Positions 45,233-52,243 of a stretch of 64,000 bases of DNA are shown here, in pieces (the stretch's first letter is position 1; each line of letters starts with the position of its first letter). The translations under genes were made by a program, and so were the position numbers. Source of the DNA: Tamlana crocina. GTDB taxonomy: Bacteria > Bacteroidota > Bacteroidia > Flavobacteriales > Flavobacteriaceae. Under the pieces are notes generated by a model, which worked only from the letters and a program-made list of their open reading frames with translations, was not told the origin of the DNA and made no database searches. The stretch spans positions 1,436,001 to 1,500,000 of the forward strand of contig CP158972.1 of NCBI GenBank assembly GCA_040429635.1, given 5' to 3'.

Positions 45233-45703
45233 TTAAAATGGTAAATCATCATCGTAATCATTAAAACTTTCGTTGTTAGTTGGCTTGTACGCTAATAACG
45301 GTACAGGTTGGTTTTTTAGTCTTAGTGTGGCTTCTTGGTATGAAATTCGTTCTAATTCTTGACTTCCGATTCCTATCCAAACTCGTTTGTCATTACAATT
45401 GTCTTTTGGGAATCCATAAGTGTATTGCGTTCCATTTACAATATAATTTTGAAATACCCTATACTGTCCATCTACAAGACTGAGTTTTAAGTCAGGTTTG
45501 GTATTTATTATTGTAGGTGTAACAGAAATGTTTTTTGGTGTTGTTACGGTAGTTTTGGTTTCAATTCGCGCATTTGTTTTAGGTGTAGTATATTTTGAAC
45601 TACCTGAATAACCACCATATTTTTTATTAGACCAAGGTGATTTTGCTCCTGAAATTAGCCAATAAAATAAGACAATACCGATTATAAATATTATTCCGCT
45701 CAT
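45233..45703 (-). CDS. Cassette 7, second gene: membrane-anchored protein, unknown
   Basis: The 156-residue protein has one N-terminal transmembrane helix (about 2-18), a Ser/Thr/Lys-rich linker, and a C-terminal domain with YGFPKDNCNDKRVWIGIGSQELERISYQEAT. It ends in the acidic NDYDDDLPF, a tail like those of SSB-type proteins that recruit partners. It lies 5 bp before the next gene. Confidence 0.65.
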   Translation of the reverse strand: MSGIIFIIGIVLFYWLISGAKSPWSNKKYGGYSGSSKYTTPKTNARIETKTTVTTPKNISVTPTIINTKPDLKLSLVDGQYRVFQNYIVNGTQYTYGFPKDNCNDKRVWIGIGSQELERISYQEATLRLKNQPVPLLAYKPTNNESFNDYDDDLPF

Positions 45704-45706
45704 TTT

Positions 45707-46117
45707 TTAATTATAGTTTCCTATTTCTGATTGATTTTCATCTAGATAGTTTTCGGGTGATGGTAAAATCCAATTGAAATGAACTCCAGGATTTTCTTTT
45801 ATTACCTTTCTAGCTTGAGCTCCAAACTCTTTATCTTTTAAATGGTAATCGGCAATAATGTCAAAATCATTGTTGTACAATATTTTATGCCATTTATCAA
45901 TACATTCTAATTTTTCTTCTTTGGAAAACAATTTGTTGTCCGAATTTTTTAAACCAAATTTTTGCCACAAACTGAATAGGTTTTTTAAATCGGGTGTTTC
46001 ATAATTTTCGAAACTAAACTTTTTTAAAAGCAACTTCTTTAGGAAGCTTTTTCTTTCCTTATTATAATAATCCTCAGATATTCTGATTGCTTTTAATTCG
46101 GATTCACTTGGTTTCAT
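45707..46117 (-). CDS. Cassette 7, first gene: soluble protein, unknown
   Basis: The start is set at 46117 (MKPSESELKAIRISEDYY); the longer frame to 46279 would run through attC6. The 136-residue protein is Lys-rich and helical with a C-terminal HFNWILPSPENYLDENQ. Three coupled genes in one cassette of 1.2 kb is unusual for integrons. Confidence 0.65.
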   Translation of the reverse strand: MKPSESELKAIRISEDYYNKERKSFLKKLLLKKFSFENYETPDLKNLFSLWQKFGLKNSDNKLFSKEEKLECIDKWHKILYNNDFDIIADYHLKDKEFGAQARKVIKENPGVHFNWILPSPENYLDENQSEIGNYN

Positions 46118-46143
46118 TATTTTCTCGATTTTTATTAAATGCA

Positions 46144-46277
46144 CCACAACGGTTTGGGCTATGATTTCGTTACGGAATGGCACGCAGTGATATTCCGATT
46201 GAGAACGAAAGATAGCAAAAAGGCAGGAATTTTCCAGCGGAAAATTCCGCCGTAATGAATTATAGCCAGTGTTGTGC
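46144..46277 (-). repeat. attC6 (divergent), site of cassette 6
   Basis: Plus strand CCACAAC to GTTGTGC; GGGCTATGATTTCGTTACGG pairs with CCGTAATGAATTATAGCC; inner GGAATTTTCC/GGAAAATTCC hairpin. Confidence 0.84.
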
Positions 46278-46287
46278 ATAGTGTTTT

Positions 46288-46701
46288 TTATTTTTTAGGT
46301 TTCATTTTCCAAATAAGCCACGTCACTAAAAACGAGACAATAATTAGCAAAATAGAAACTCCGATATCTTTTAAATTCCAATTTGGACTTGGAACATAAT
46401 CTCTATGAAAATCGACTAACGTTCCAAATGTCACTTTGTAAGTTGTCCAAAGTCCGTGTAACAATGCAAATCCAAAAGCACCAATCCACATTATTTTTTT
46501 GTTTATAATAATCGGTCCAATCAGCAGTAGAGTAGAGATAATTATTAAAATCAGCATATCAATCCTGAATGGACTAAAGTCATATTTATATTTCACGAAA
46601 TTCAGTCCGACAAATATCCACAAGAGTAAAATTCCACCGTAAATCAGGCGTTGTTTTTTCTCGTTTTTCAGATATTCAGTTATAGAAATTCCGTTTTTCA
46701 A
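46288..46701 (-). CDS. Cassette 6: four-helix membrane protein, unknown
   Basis: The 137-residue protein has four hydrophobic segments (about 17-33, 45-66, 70-86, 112-132). The third to fourth loop contains GTLVDFHRDYVPSPNWNLKD. Similar in build to cassettes 10 and 37 but not in sequence. Confidence 0.65.
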   Translation of the reverse strand: MKNGISITEYLKNEKKQRLIYGGILLLWIFVGLNFVKYKYDFSPFRIDMLILIIISTLLLIGPIIINKKIMWIGAFGFALLHGLWTTYKVTFGTLVDFHRDYVPSPNWNLKDIGVSILLIIVSFLVTWLIWKMKPKK

Positions 46702-46743
46702 TTCAGTCGTTTTTCAGTTCTCCGAAACGTTGCGATACATTAT

Positions 46744-46875
46744 GCACAACGGTCTCGGCTATACATCCGTTGCGGACGGATCCGCAGGATTTGTCCGCCG
46801 AAGAACGAATATAGCAATAATGTTGGAATTTTCGGCAGAAAATTCCGCCGCAATGGTTTATAGCCATTGTTGTTT
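46744..46875 (-). repeat. attC5 (subfamily C), site of ORF-poor cassette 5
   Basis: Plus strand GCACAAC to GTTGTTT. Confidence 0.88.
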
Positions 46876-47160
46876 ATCAGTAGCGGCCCATAGGAGTGAG
46901 CAGGTCTGCTTGCGTTTCTGTTTTTTTTAACGGCAAGAGTGATGTCGGATGTGTATGTCGGCCGTTTTTTTAAAAGTTCCTTTTTTAAGGTTTTGAGTGT
47001 TTTTTTTGTCCGCAAGGTTTTGTCGGTCAGGGCTTTTGCGCATTATTTTTAAATTTTAACCGGCAAGAGTGAGAATCCGCGTAATTATTTGTTGTCCGCT
47101 TGGTTTTTTGCGTTTAAGTTTTGACCCGTCCGAGTGATGTCGGCCGCTATTGTGGACAAC
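46870..47160 (-). repeat. ORF-poor cassette 5 (copy C of four)
   Basis: Near-identical to copies A, B and D; 8-T version of the run. A frame from TTG at 47015 reads into attC5 and ends there; no conservation supports it as a gene. Nothing else is seen in 46744-47286. Confidence 0.7.
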
Positions 47161-47286
47161 GTGTTTGTATAAGGAAAGTTGCGTGTTTGTGTGTGAGGAT
47201 TTTCCGAAGGAAAATCAGAAGCAAGCAAACGAGCAACTAACTTTGGTTTAGCTAAAACTAGCAATTTTTTTTATACGGTGTTAGGC
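47154..47286 (-). repeat. attC4 (divergent), site of cassette 4
   Basis: Plus strand GGACAAC to GTTAGGC; GTATAAGGAAAGTTGC pairs imperfectly with GCAATTTTTTTTATAC; inner GATTTTCC/GGAAAATC hairpin. Related to attC28 and attC29. Confidence 0.83.
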
Positions 47287-47295
47287 AACGTTTTA

Positions 47296-47874
47296 TTAAA
47301 ATCTAAGTCCAAGGCCAATTTTTAACTGATTGTAATTTACTCCAATTGTCTCATTATTGAAATCTGACTTATTGAAAGTCCGTATTGAATGAAAATATGA
47401 TTGAATAAATAAGTTATTACTTAAATCATATTGAATTCCTAATTTTATATTAAAACCTAAATCTTTTTCTTTTCGTGTTTCAATTGTTGTGAATTCGTTC
47501 GTTCCCCTGAGGTATTGATAATCATAATTCAGTAGAGTAAGTCCAGCTCCCGCAAAAGGATGAAGTTTTTCAGCCGAAGGTATAGTCATTTCAGCGAATC
47601 CGTCAAAGTGATAGAAAAAGAAATTCCGATTCAAGTCCTGATTGCTGAAATTAATGTCTCCTTTTAAATAGTCGAAAGTTACCGATGCACCATAACCAAA
47701 TAGTTCACTTGTTGCAAATCTATAATTAATACTCGCATCAATAATTCCAGAAAGATTTTCAAATCCATTTGACATTGCTAACGGGTAATTGACTTCTACG
47801 CTAAATTTTTTGTTTTGTGAAAATGTCGTTAATGATATAAAAAATAGGAATACTAAAGTGTGTTTTGTTTTCAT
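47296..47874 (-). CDS. Cassette 4: small outer-membrane beta-barrel protein
   Basis: The 192-residue protein has a signal peptide ending TTFSQ and eight or so amphipathic strands. Typical barrel segments are FGYGASVTFDYLKG, LHPFAGAGLTLLNYDY and LGFNIKLGIQYDLS. The C-terminal LKIGLGLRF ends in Phe, the outer-membrane insertion signal. OmpW/OmpA-like fold is likely; function unknown. Confidence 0.75.
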   Translation of the reverse strand: MKTKHTLVFLFFISLTTFSQNKKFSVEVNYPLAMSNGFENLSGIIDASINYRFATSELFGYGASVTFDYLKGDINFSNQDLNRNFFFYHFDGFAEMTIPSAEKLHPFAGAGLTLLNYDYQYLRGTNEFTTIETRKEKDLGFNIKLGIQYDLSNNLFIQSYFHSIRTFNKSDFNNETIGVNYNQLKIGLGLRF

Positions 47875-47908
47875 TCAGTGGTTTTGATTAAGGTTTGTTT
47901 CAAATGTT

Positions 47909-48040
47909 GCCTAACGGTCTCGGCTATACATCCGTTGCGGACGGATCCGCAGGATTTGTCCGCCGAAGAACGAATATAGCAATAATGTTGGAATTTTCGG
48001 CAGAAAATTCCGCCGCAATGGTTTATAGCCATTGTTGTTT
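47909..48040 (-). repeat. attC3 (subfamily C), site of ORF-poor cassette 3
   Basis: Plus strand GCCTAAC to GTTGTTT. Confidence 0.88.
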
Positions 48041-48324
48041 ATCAGTAGCGGCCCATAGGAGTGAGCAGGTCTGCTTGCGTTTCTGTTTTTTTAACGGCAA
48101 GAGTGATGTCGGATGTGTATGTCGGCCGTTTTTTTAAAAGTTCCTTTTTTAAGGTTTTGAGTGTTTTTTTTGTCCGCAAGGTTTTGTCGGTCAGGGCTTT
48201 TGCGCATTATTTTTAAATTTTAACCGGCAAGAGTGAGAATCCGCGTAATTATTTGTTGTCCGCTTGGTTTTTTGCGTTTAAGTTTTGACCCGTCCGAGTG
48301 ATGTCGGCCGCTATTGTGGACAAC
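48035..48324 (-). repeat. ORF-poor cassette 3 (copy D of four)
   Basis: Near-identical to copies A-C; 7-T version. Copies C and D are separated by one cassette only. No gene is seen in 47909-48448. Confidence 0.7.
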
Positions 48325-48448
48325 GGCTCCGGCTATGAGTAGTTGCGTGGGTTAGCGTTTAACTTTTCAAGTACGCACCAAGTTGGAAATTCCGCAGGAA
48401 TTTCAAAAGTAGGCGAGAACAAGCAATTACTTATAGCCATTGTTGTAA
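48318..48448 (-). repeat. attC2 (subfamily B), site of cassette 2
   Basis: Plus strand GGACAAC to GTTGTAA; interior identical to attC31. Confidence 0.88.
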
Positions 48449-48459
48449 AACGTACTTTT

Positions 48460-48750
48460 TTATACTTCAATTGATATATTCACTTTCCCGCCAAGTCCTT
48501 TTTCAACAATGTCAAATAAGGTCTTTAAGGTCAGATTGCTGCCGTTATTTTCCACACGTGAAATGTAAGTTCTTTTCTTGTCAATCAATTCGCCAAGTTG
48601 CTCTTGAGTCAGATTTTTTTCCTCACGTGCGTTTCGTAAAAGCAATCCGATTTTAAAGGATTCAAAATCTCTTTCGAGTTCGTCTCTGCGTTCAGTTCCT
48701 TTTTTTCCGTAAACTGTGTCTTTTATGTCTTTCCAACTTTTAGTTTCCAT
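48460..48750 (-). CDS. Cassette 2: XRE-family antitoxin (copy 2)
   Basis: The 96-residue antitoxin is identical to copy 1 (21075-21365). Because the adjacent toxin has a damaged tail, this copy may act mainly as a second source of antitoxin for cassette 31. Confidence 0.87.
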   Translation of the reverse strand: METKSWKDIKDTVYGKKGTERRDELERDFESFKIGLLLRNAREEKNLTQEQLGELIDKKRTYISRVENNGSNLTLKTLFDIVEKGLGGKVNISIEV

Positions 48751-49097
48751 TGCCTTTGTTTTTTTCTTCGTAATACTCTTTCATTAATCACAGCTTTGTC
48801 GATTTCTTTTTTCGGTGTTTTCTGCGTCTTTTTTGTAAATCCGTTTAAAAGGATTACTAACTTACCTTCATCGAAGAAGCAAAAAACTCGCCAAATATTC
48901 GAACCTAATTTTATTCGAGCTTCATAAAGTCCTTTGTGACTTTTCATTGGTGCCAAATATGTTTTCGGTACGTGCTGATAGGTTTCGATTATTTCAATGA
49001 CCTTAAATATCTTGTCCTGAACTTTTTTCGGCTGAGCAAGTAGAAATTCCTCAAAATAATTCTTGTATTGTATTACTAGCCTAACTTTGTCCATCAA
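48723..49097 (-). pseudogene. Cassette 2: Gp49-like toxin (copy 2), C-terminus frameshifted
   Basis: Identical to the copy 1 toxin up to KKEIDKAV. A 2-bp deletion near 48790 (copy 1 has GA at 21405-21406) then replaces the native end RLMKEYYEEKNKGNGN with INERVLRRKKQRQWKLKVGKT and lengthens the overlap with the antitoxin gene to 28 bp. Whether the altered toxin is active is unknown; the core is intact. Confidence 0.8.
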
Positions 49098-49177
49098 GAC
49101 AAATGTAACTTAAAAGTTACTATTTTCAAAATTTCAGAAGTTGATTTTTTGAGTTCCGAGCGTTCTTTAGGTATGTT

Positions 49178-49377
49178 TTACAACGGTCTAGTATATGAAA
49201 AGTAGCGCTGAAAATAAGCGATTTCTTTTCGGATTGAACACAAGCCGAATTTTTAAATTTTACTAATTATTTTATTTTTGGGAATTTGTCAAATTTAAAA
49301 ATTTGGCGACTTTCCAAAAATGCCCAAACCATAGTGTTAGCAATGACTTGCGCTATTTTTTATATACATTGTTACCC
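49178..49377 (-). repeat. attC1 (divergent, long), site of cassette 1
   Basis: Plus strand TTACAAC to GTTACCC, 200 bp. Outer arms GTATATGAAAAGTAGCGC and GCGCTATTTTTTATATAC pair well. A large inner inverted repeat (GAATTTTTAAATTT with AAATTTAAAAATTTGG) lengthens the loop. It belongs to none of the A-C subfamilies, as expected for a newly captured cassette. Confidence 0.8.
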
Positions 49378-49384
49378 ACTGGCT

Positions 49385-50869
49385 TTATACCAATGTTCTT
49401 AATTCGTTCTGAAACTCTAAAGCTATTTCTTTGTTTTCTTTTTTCCAACGATTAAAAAGTTTTGAATACGTATTACCAAAGTATTTTTTATTATTCAAGT
49501 CCTCAAACCATCTTTTATGTGTTCCTTTGCTTGAATCGGTATAATTATTAAAACAAGTCTGTTTTGTGAAATTAATATTATCATCCCAAAAATCATCATT
49601 ATCAGATAGGTTGAATAAAAATTCATACATAACTGTTTCTGGTCTAGATTTTTCAGGTAAAAAAATTGTCTTTTTAGGTTTCTTCTTTGTTTTAAATTTT
49701 TCTTTAACGTCTCCGTCTAACACAAATCCTACGTCTTTAAAAATACTGTGTTTAGATTCAGCCATTGAAAGTAATGTTCCGTCAGGAAATGGGCCTTTTT
49801 CCACTTGAACCATTTTTTTCAAATCACTTCCGTTTAGAAGATTATTAACCCAATATTCAGCGACTTTGTCCTCACAAATAAATTTTTTCTTAATTATTTT
49901 ATCAACTTGCTTTATTTGATTTTTAATTTTATTTGCGACATAGTCGTAAGATGGATTTAATACATTACTTACCAAATCGTCTTTTAAAACTAGATGATTC
50001 AATACAGTATCGTCACCCAATTTTGTTTCTAAGTGTTGAAGTATTTCTAATGAATGCGTTGTAAATATGATTTGTAGATTTAAAACTGATGCAAAACGAT
50101 AAAGTTTATCAATTAAATTTATCTGAGAACCAGCATACAGGGAAGCATCAATTTCATCTATCAAGATTATTCCGCCTTTATATTCGTCTTCTAGTTCATC
50201 TTTTAATTTTTGATATGAAAGAACCGAAGATATAATTTGGCCAATGTTATCTTGACCAGCGGAATTACCTAAATGACCATAATTTTCAGTTTTCATTGCT
50301 AATAAATCTTTGTTAGAAGATTTTATAGATTCAGGCTTAATTTTATTATCTATTAATATTAAAATTTCTTTTGCTAGACGCGAAAACGTAGAAATGTATT
50401 TCGGTGGAACTGATTTATTTTTTACCGTTATTTTTCTTTCTGTTGCTAGTGGAATCAGTCTTTTTAACCCTAAATATATTATTGGAAAATCTAAAGCATT
50501 ACCTCTTCCATCAAAATCAGTCCTATATCTTGAAGGTGATTTATCCGTTTTCTGTTGGAATCTTGTAGTTATTGTTTTATCACTTTCTATTAAAGCAGAA
50601 TCTTCTTTATAAGTGAAAACAACTTTGTAACTTTTATCAAAATCGTTTGTGGGACAAAACTTGAAAACATATTTAAAATCTTCTTTAAAAAGTTCCTCAT
50701 TAAGTCTTTTGTTCTTTTTTTTAAAATCGCAAAGTTGAGCTACCCAACCTAAAATTGAAGATTTGCCAGTTCCGTTTTGTCCAGAAATAATTGTTAGTTT
50801 ATCTCCAAAAACAATCTCGGTGTTTTTGATGTGTCTGAAATTATCAATCTGTAACTTTTTTATTTTCAT
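49385..50869 (-). CDS. Cassette 1: AAA/SMC-like ATPase with possible C-terminal TOPRIM-like region
   Basis: The 494-residue protein has Walker A GQNGTGKSS (30-38), a lid region, a signature-like stretch near NSAGQDNIGQI, Walker B GGIILIDEIDASLY and H-loop FTTHSLE. The C-terminal third contains KFICEDKVAEYWVNNLL and VGFVLDGDVKE, spaced like the Glu and DxD of a TOPRIM domain, so OLD-type nuclease activity is possible. It is the cassette nearest the integrase, where a promoter in the att or integrase region would express it best. Probable defence ATPase. Confidence 0.82.
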   Translation of the reverse strand: MKIKKLQIDNFRHIKNTEIVFGDKLTIISGQNGTGKSSILGWVAQLCDFKKKNKRLNEELFKEDFKYVFKFCPTNDFDKSYKVVFTYKEDSALIESDKTITTRFQQKTDKSPSRYRTDFDGRGNALDFPIIYLGLKRLIPLATERKITVKNKSVPPKYISTFSRLAKEILILIDNKIKPESIKSSNKDLLAMKTENYGHLGNSAGQDNIGQIISSVLSYQKLKDELEDEYKGGIILIDEIDASLYAGSQINLIDKLYRFASVLNLQIIFTTHSLEILQHLETKLGDDTVLNHLVLKDDLVSNVLNPSYDYVANKIKNQIKQVDKIIKKKFICEDKVAEYWVNNLLNGSDLKKMVQVEKGPFPDGTLLSMAESKHSIFKDVGFVLDGDVKEKFKTKKKPKKTIFLPEKSRPETVMYEFLFNLSDNDDFWDDNINFTKQTCFNNYTDSSKGTHKRWFEDLNNKKYFGNTYSKLFNRWKKENKEIALEFQNELRTLV

Positions 50870-50891
50870 TCACGATGTTTTTTTAGCTTGT

Positions 50892-50998
50892 GGGTAACTT
50901 AATTATATAAATACCTTCATTCGTTATAAACAACCATTGTGGTTGGCTATGCGGAATAAATGGCTTTTTTTGTTCGTGTTTTATTTACAATGTTGTAA
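50892..50998 (-). other. Candidate attI (array attachment site)
   Basis: In gene sense, cassette 1 begins at AAG/TTACCCAC (junction near 50897), and the preceding 107 bp lead to the 3' end of the integrase gene. The segment holds GTTGTAA (50992-50998), TTACAATGTTGTAA, and an AT-rich stretch. It does not fold like the A-C sites. By position it should be the primary insertion site and may hold the promoter for the first cassettes. Confidence 0.55.
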
Positions 50999-51024
50999 TT
51001 ATTGGTTTACAATATAAAGTATTT

Positions 51025-52140
51025 TTAAAAACTGTCAAATGGGTTTCTAATATTTCTAATACTGCGTTCACTAACGTGTGTGTAGATCATAGTGGTTTTT
51101 GGGCTGTTGTGTCCTAAAAGCTGTTGTATGTACCTTAGGTCGGTGCCGTTTTCCAATAGGTGCGTGGCAAAACTGTGCCTTAGGGTGTGCAAGGTAATTT
51201 GTTTTTTTAGCCCCGTTTTGTAACGGGCTTTTTTTAGTATTCTTTGGGCGCTGGCATGGCTGTAAGCGCCACCCGATTGGCCTTCGAACAAAAAGTTTTT
51301 TGGTCTGTAGGCTTTGTAATACATGCGCAACAGCTCCAATAACGTGGCCGACAGTATGGTATAACGATCTTTCTTGCCCTTGGCACTTTTTATGTGTATT
51401 AGCATGCGTTTACTGTCAATGTCGTTTGGCCGTAAATTGATGGCTTCTCCCACGCGAAGCCCGGCCGAATATATAAGGGCAAGAAACGCCTTATGTTTTA
51501 AGTTGCTAACGGCATCAATAAGTTGCTTAACTTCATCCAGACTTAAAACCGTGGGGAGTTTTTTTTCTTTTTGGGGTCGGCTAATGGTAATGTTTTCCAA
51601 GTGAACGCCTTTGTATTCCAAAAACTTTTTAATACCATTTATACATTGGTTCTGGTACGATACCGATTTATTTGGGCGTACAATAAAATCGTAGTTGAAA
51701 TTTTCCAATAACCTAACCGTAAACGTTTTTGATTGCTTTAGGTGGGCATACCGTATAAAAAAAGCAGTAACTTCAACATAGGTGGCCACCGTGTTTGGGC
51801 TCAGTCGTTTTTGGTTCAGCCATTTTTTGAACTTTTCTAAATTTTCTCGGTCTTTTTCATGCAATGGCGGAAGCTCAACATGTTCTGTTGTAGAAATTGT
51901 TTTTTGTGGGGTGCCCGATAATTTGGAATAGTTAACGTACCAATTTTTTTTTCTAAAATGTGCATAAAGCAGTTTTTTGTTTTCAGAAGTATAATTTACA
52001 TAATACACCCCTAATGTTTTGCTGAATTTAACATGTGGCAATGCTTTTATGTGGTTTAAAACCTCTCGGTCCCATTGAAACGCAATACCTATACGGTCCG
52101 TGTTTCGGTGGCTCAGTAAATTTAAAGTGATGGTTTTCAT
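51025..52140 (-). CDS. Tyrosine recombinase, probable integrase of the cassette array (not canonical IntI)
   Basis: The 371-residue protein has all catalytic residues: Arg229 (AGLRVGEA), Lys254 (SAKGKKDRY), His318 and Arg321 (LHTLRHSF), His344 (LLGHNSPKTT) and Tyr353 (MIYTHV). Residues 1-75 form an N-terminal extension and about 100-180 a SAM-like core-binding domain. Between the Lys region and HTLRHS it runs LEGQSGGAYSHAS-like XerD sequence without the roughly 16-20-residue insertion that marks IntI. The tail IRNPFDSF does resemble the IntI ending (SPLD). Its 3' end faces the array and it is transcribed in cassette direction, opposite to most integrons. Confidence 0.85.
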   Translation of the reverse strand: MKTITLNLLSHRNTDRIGIAFQWDREVLNHIKALPHVKFSKTLGVYYVNYTSENKKLLYAHFRKKNWYVNYSKLSGTPQKTISTTEHVELPPLHEKDRENLEKFKKWLNQKRLSPNTVATYVEVTAFFIRYAHLKQSKTFTVRLLENFNYDFIVRPNKSVSYQNQCINGIKKFLEYKGVHLENITISRPQKEKKLPTVLSLDEVKQLIDAVSNLKHKAFLALIYSAGLRVGEAINLRPNDIDSKRMLIHIKSAKGKKDRYTILSATLLELLRMYYKAYRPKNFLFEGQSGGAYSHASAQRILKKARYKTGLKKQITLHTLRHSFATHLLENGTDLRYIQQLLGHNSPKTTMIYTHVSERSIRNIRNPFDSF

Positions 52141-52243
52141 GGGGTGTTTTTAAAAAGACAACCACTAAAATTACGAATTTTCATATTAAAATAAAAGAAT
52201 GGAAGTAAATTTAGTTGAGACTAAACAGACAGCCTGAAAATTT

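Larger units (their letters stand above)
15658..50998 (-). other. Integron-like gene-cassette array (37 attC-like sites, about 38 cassettes)
   Basis: About 35 kb of small gene units, nearly all on the minus strand, are separated by 37 related imperfect palindromes. Cassette start and end 7- to 11-mers are complementary within each cassette, which is the integron rule (attC R' and R''). Duplicated units always comprise a gene body plus the site at its lower-coordinate side, so array direction is from 51 kb to 16 kb. Sites fall into related subfamilies: A (12 sites, TATAACCG/CGGTTATA stems), B (11, GGCTATGAGTAG/CTTATAGCC), C (4, only with the ORF-poor cassette) and divergent (10). High similarity among sites resembles sedentary chromosomal integrons. 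Confidence 0.85.

Noticed and set aside
15936-49377. CRISPR-like array of regularly recurring repeats
   Set aside because: Repeats are 130 bp imperfect palindromes separated by gene-sized unique stretches of 0.3-3 kb, with no 20-40 bp spacers and no cas genes.
51025-52140. Calling the recombinase intI outright
   Set aside because: The IntI-specific insertion before the second Arg-His block is absent and the orientation is atypical, so only a functional analogy is justified.
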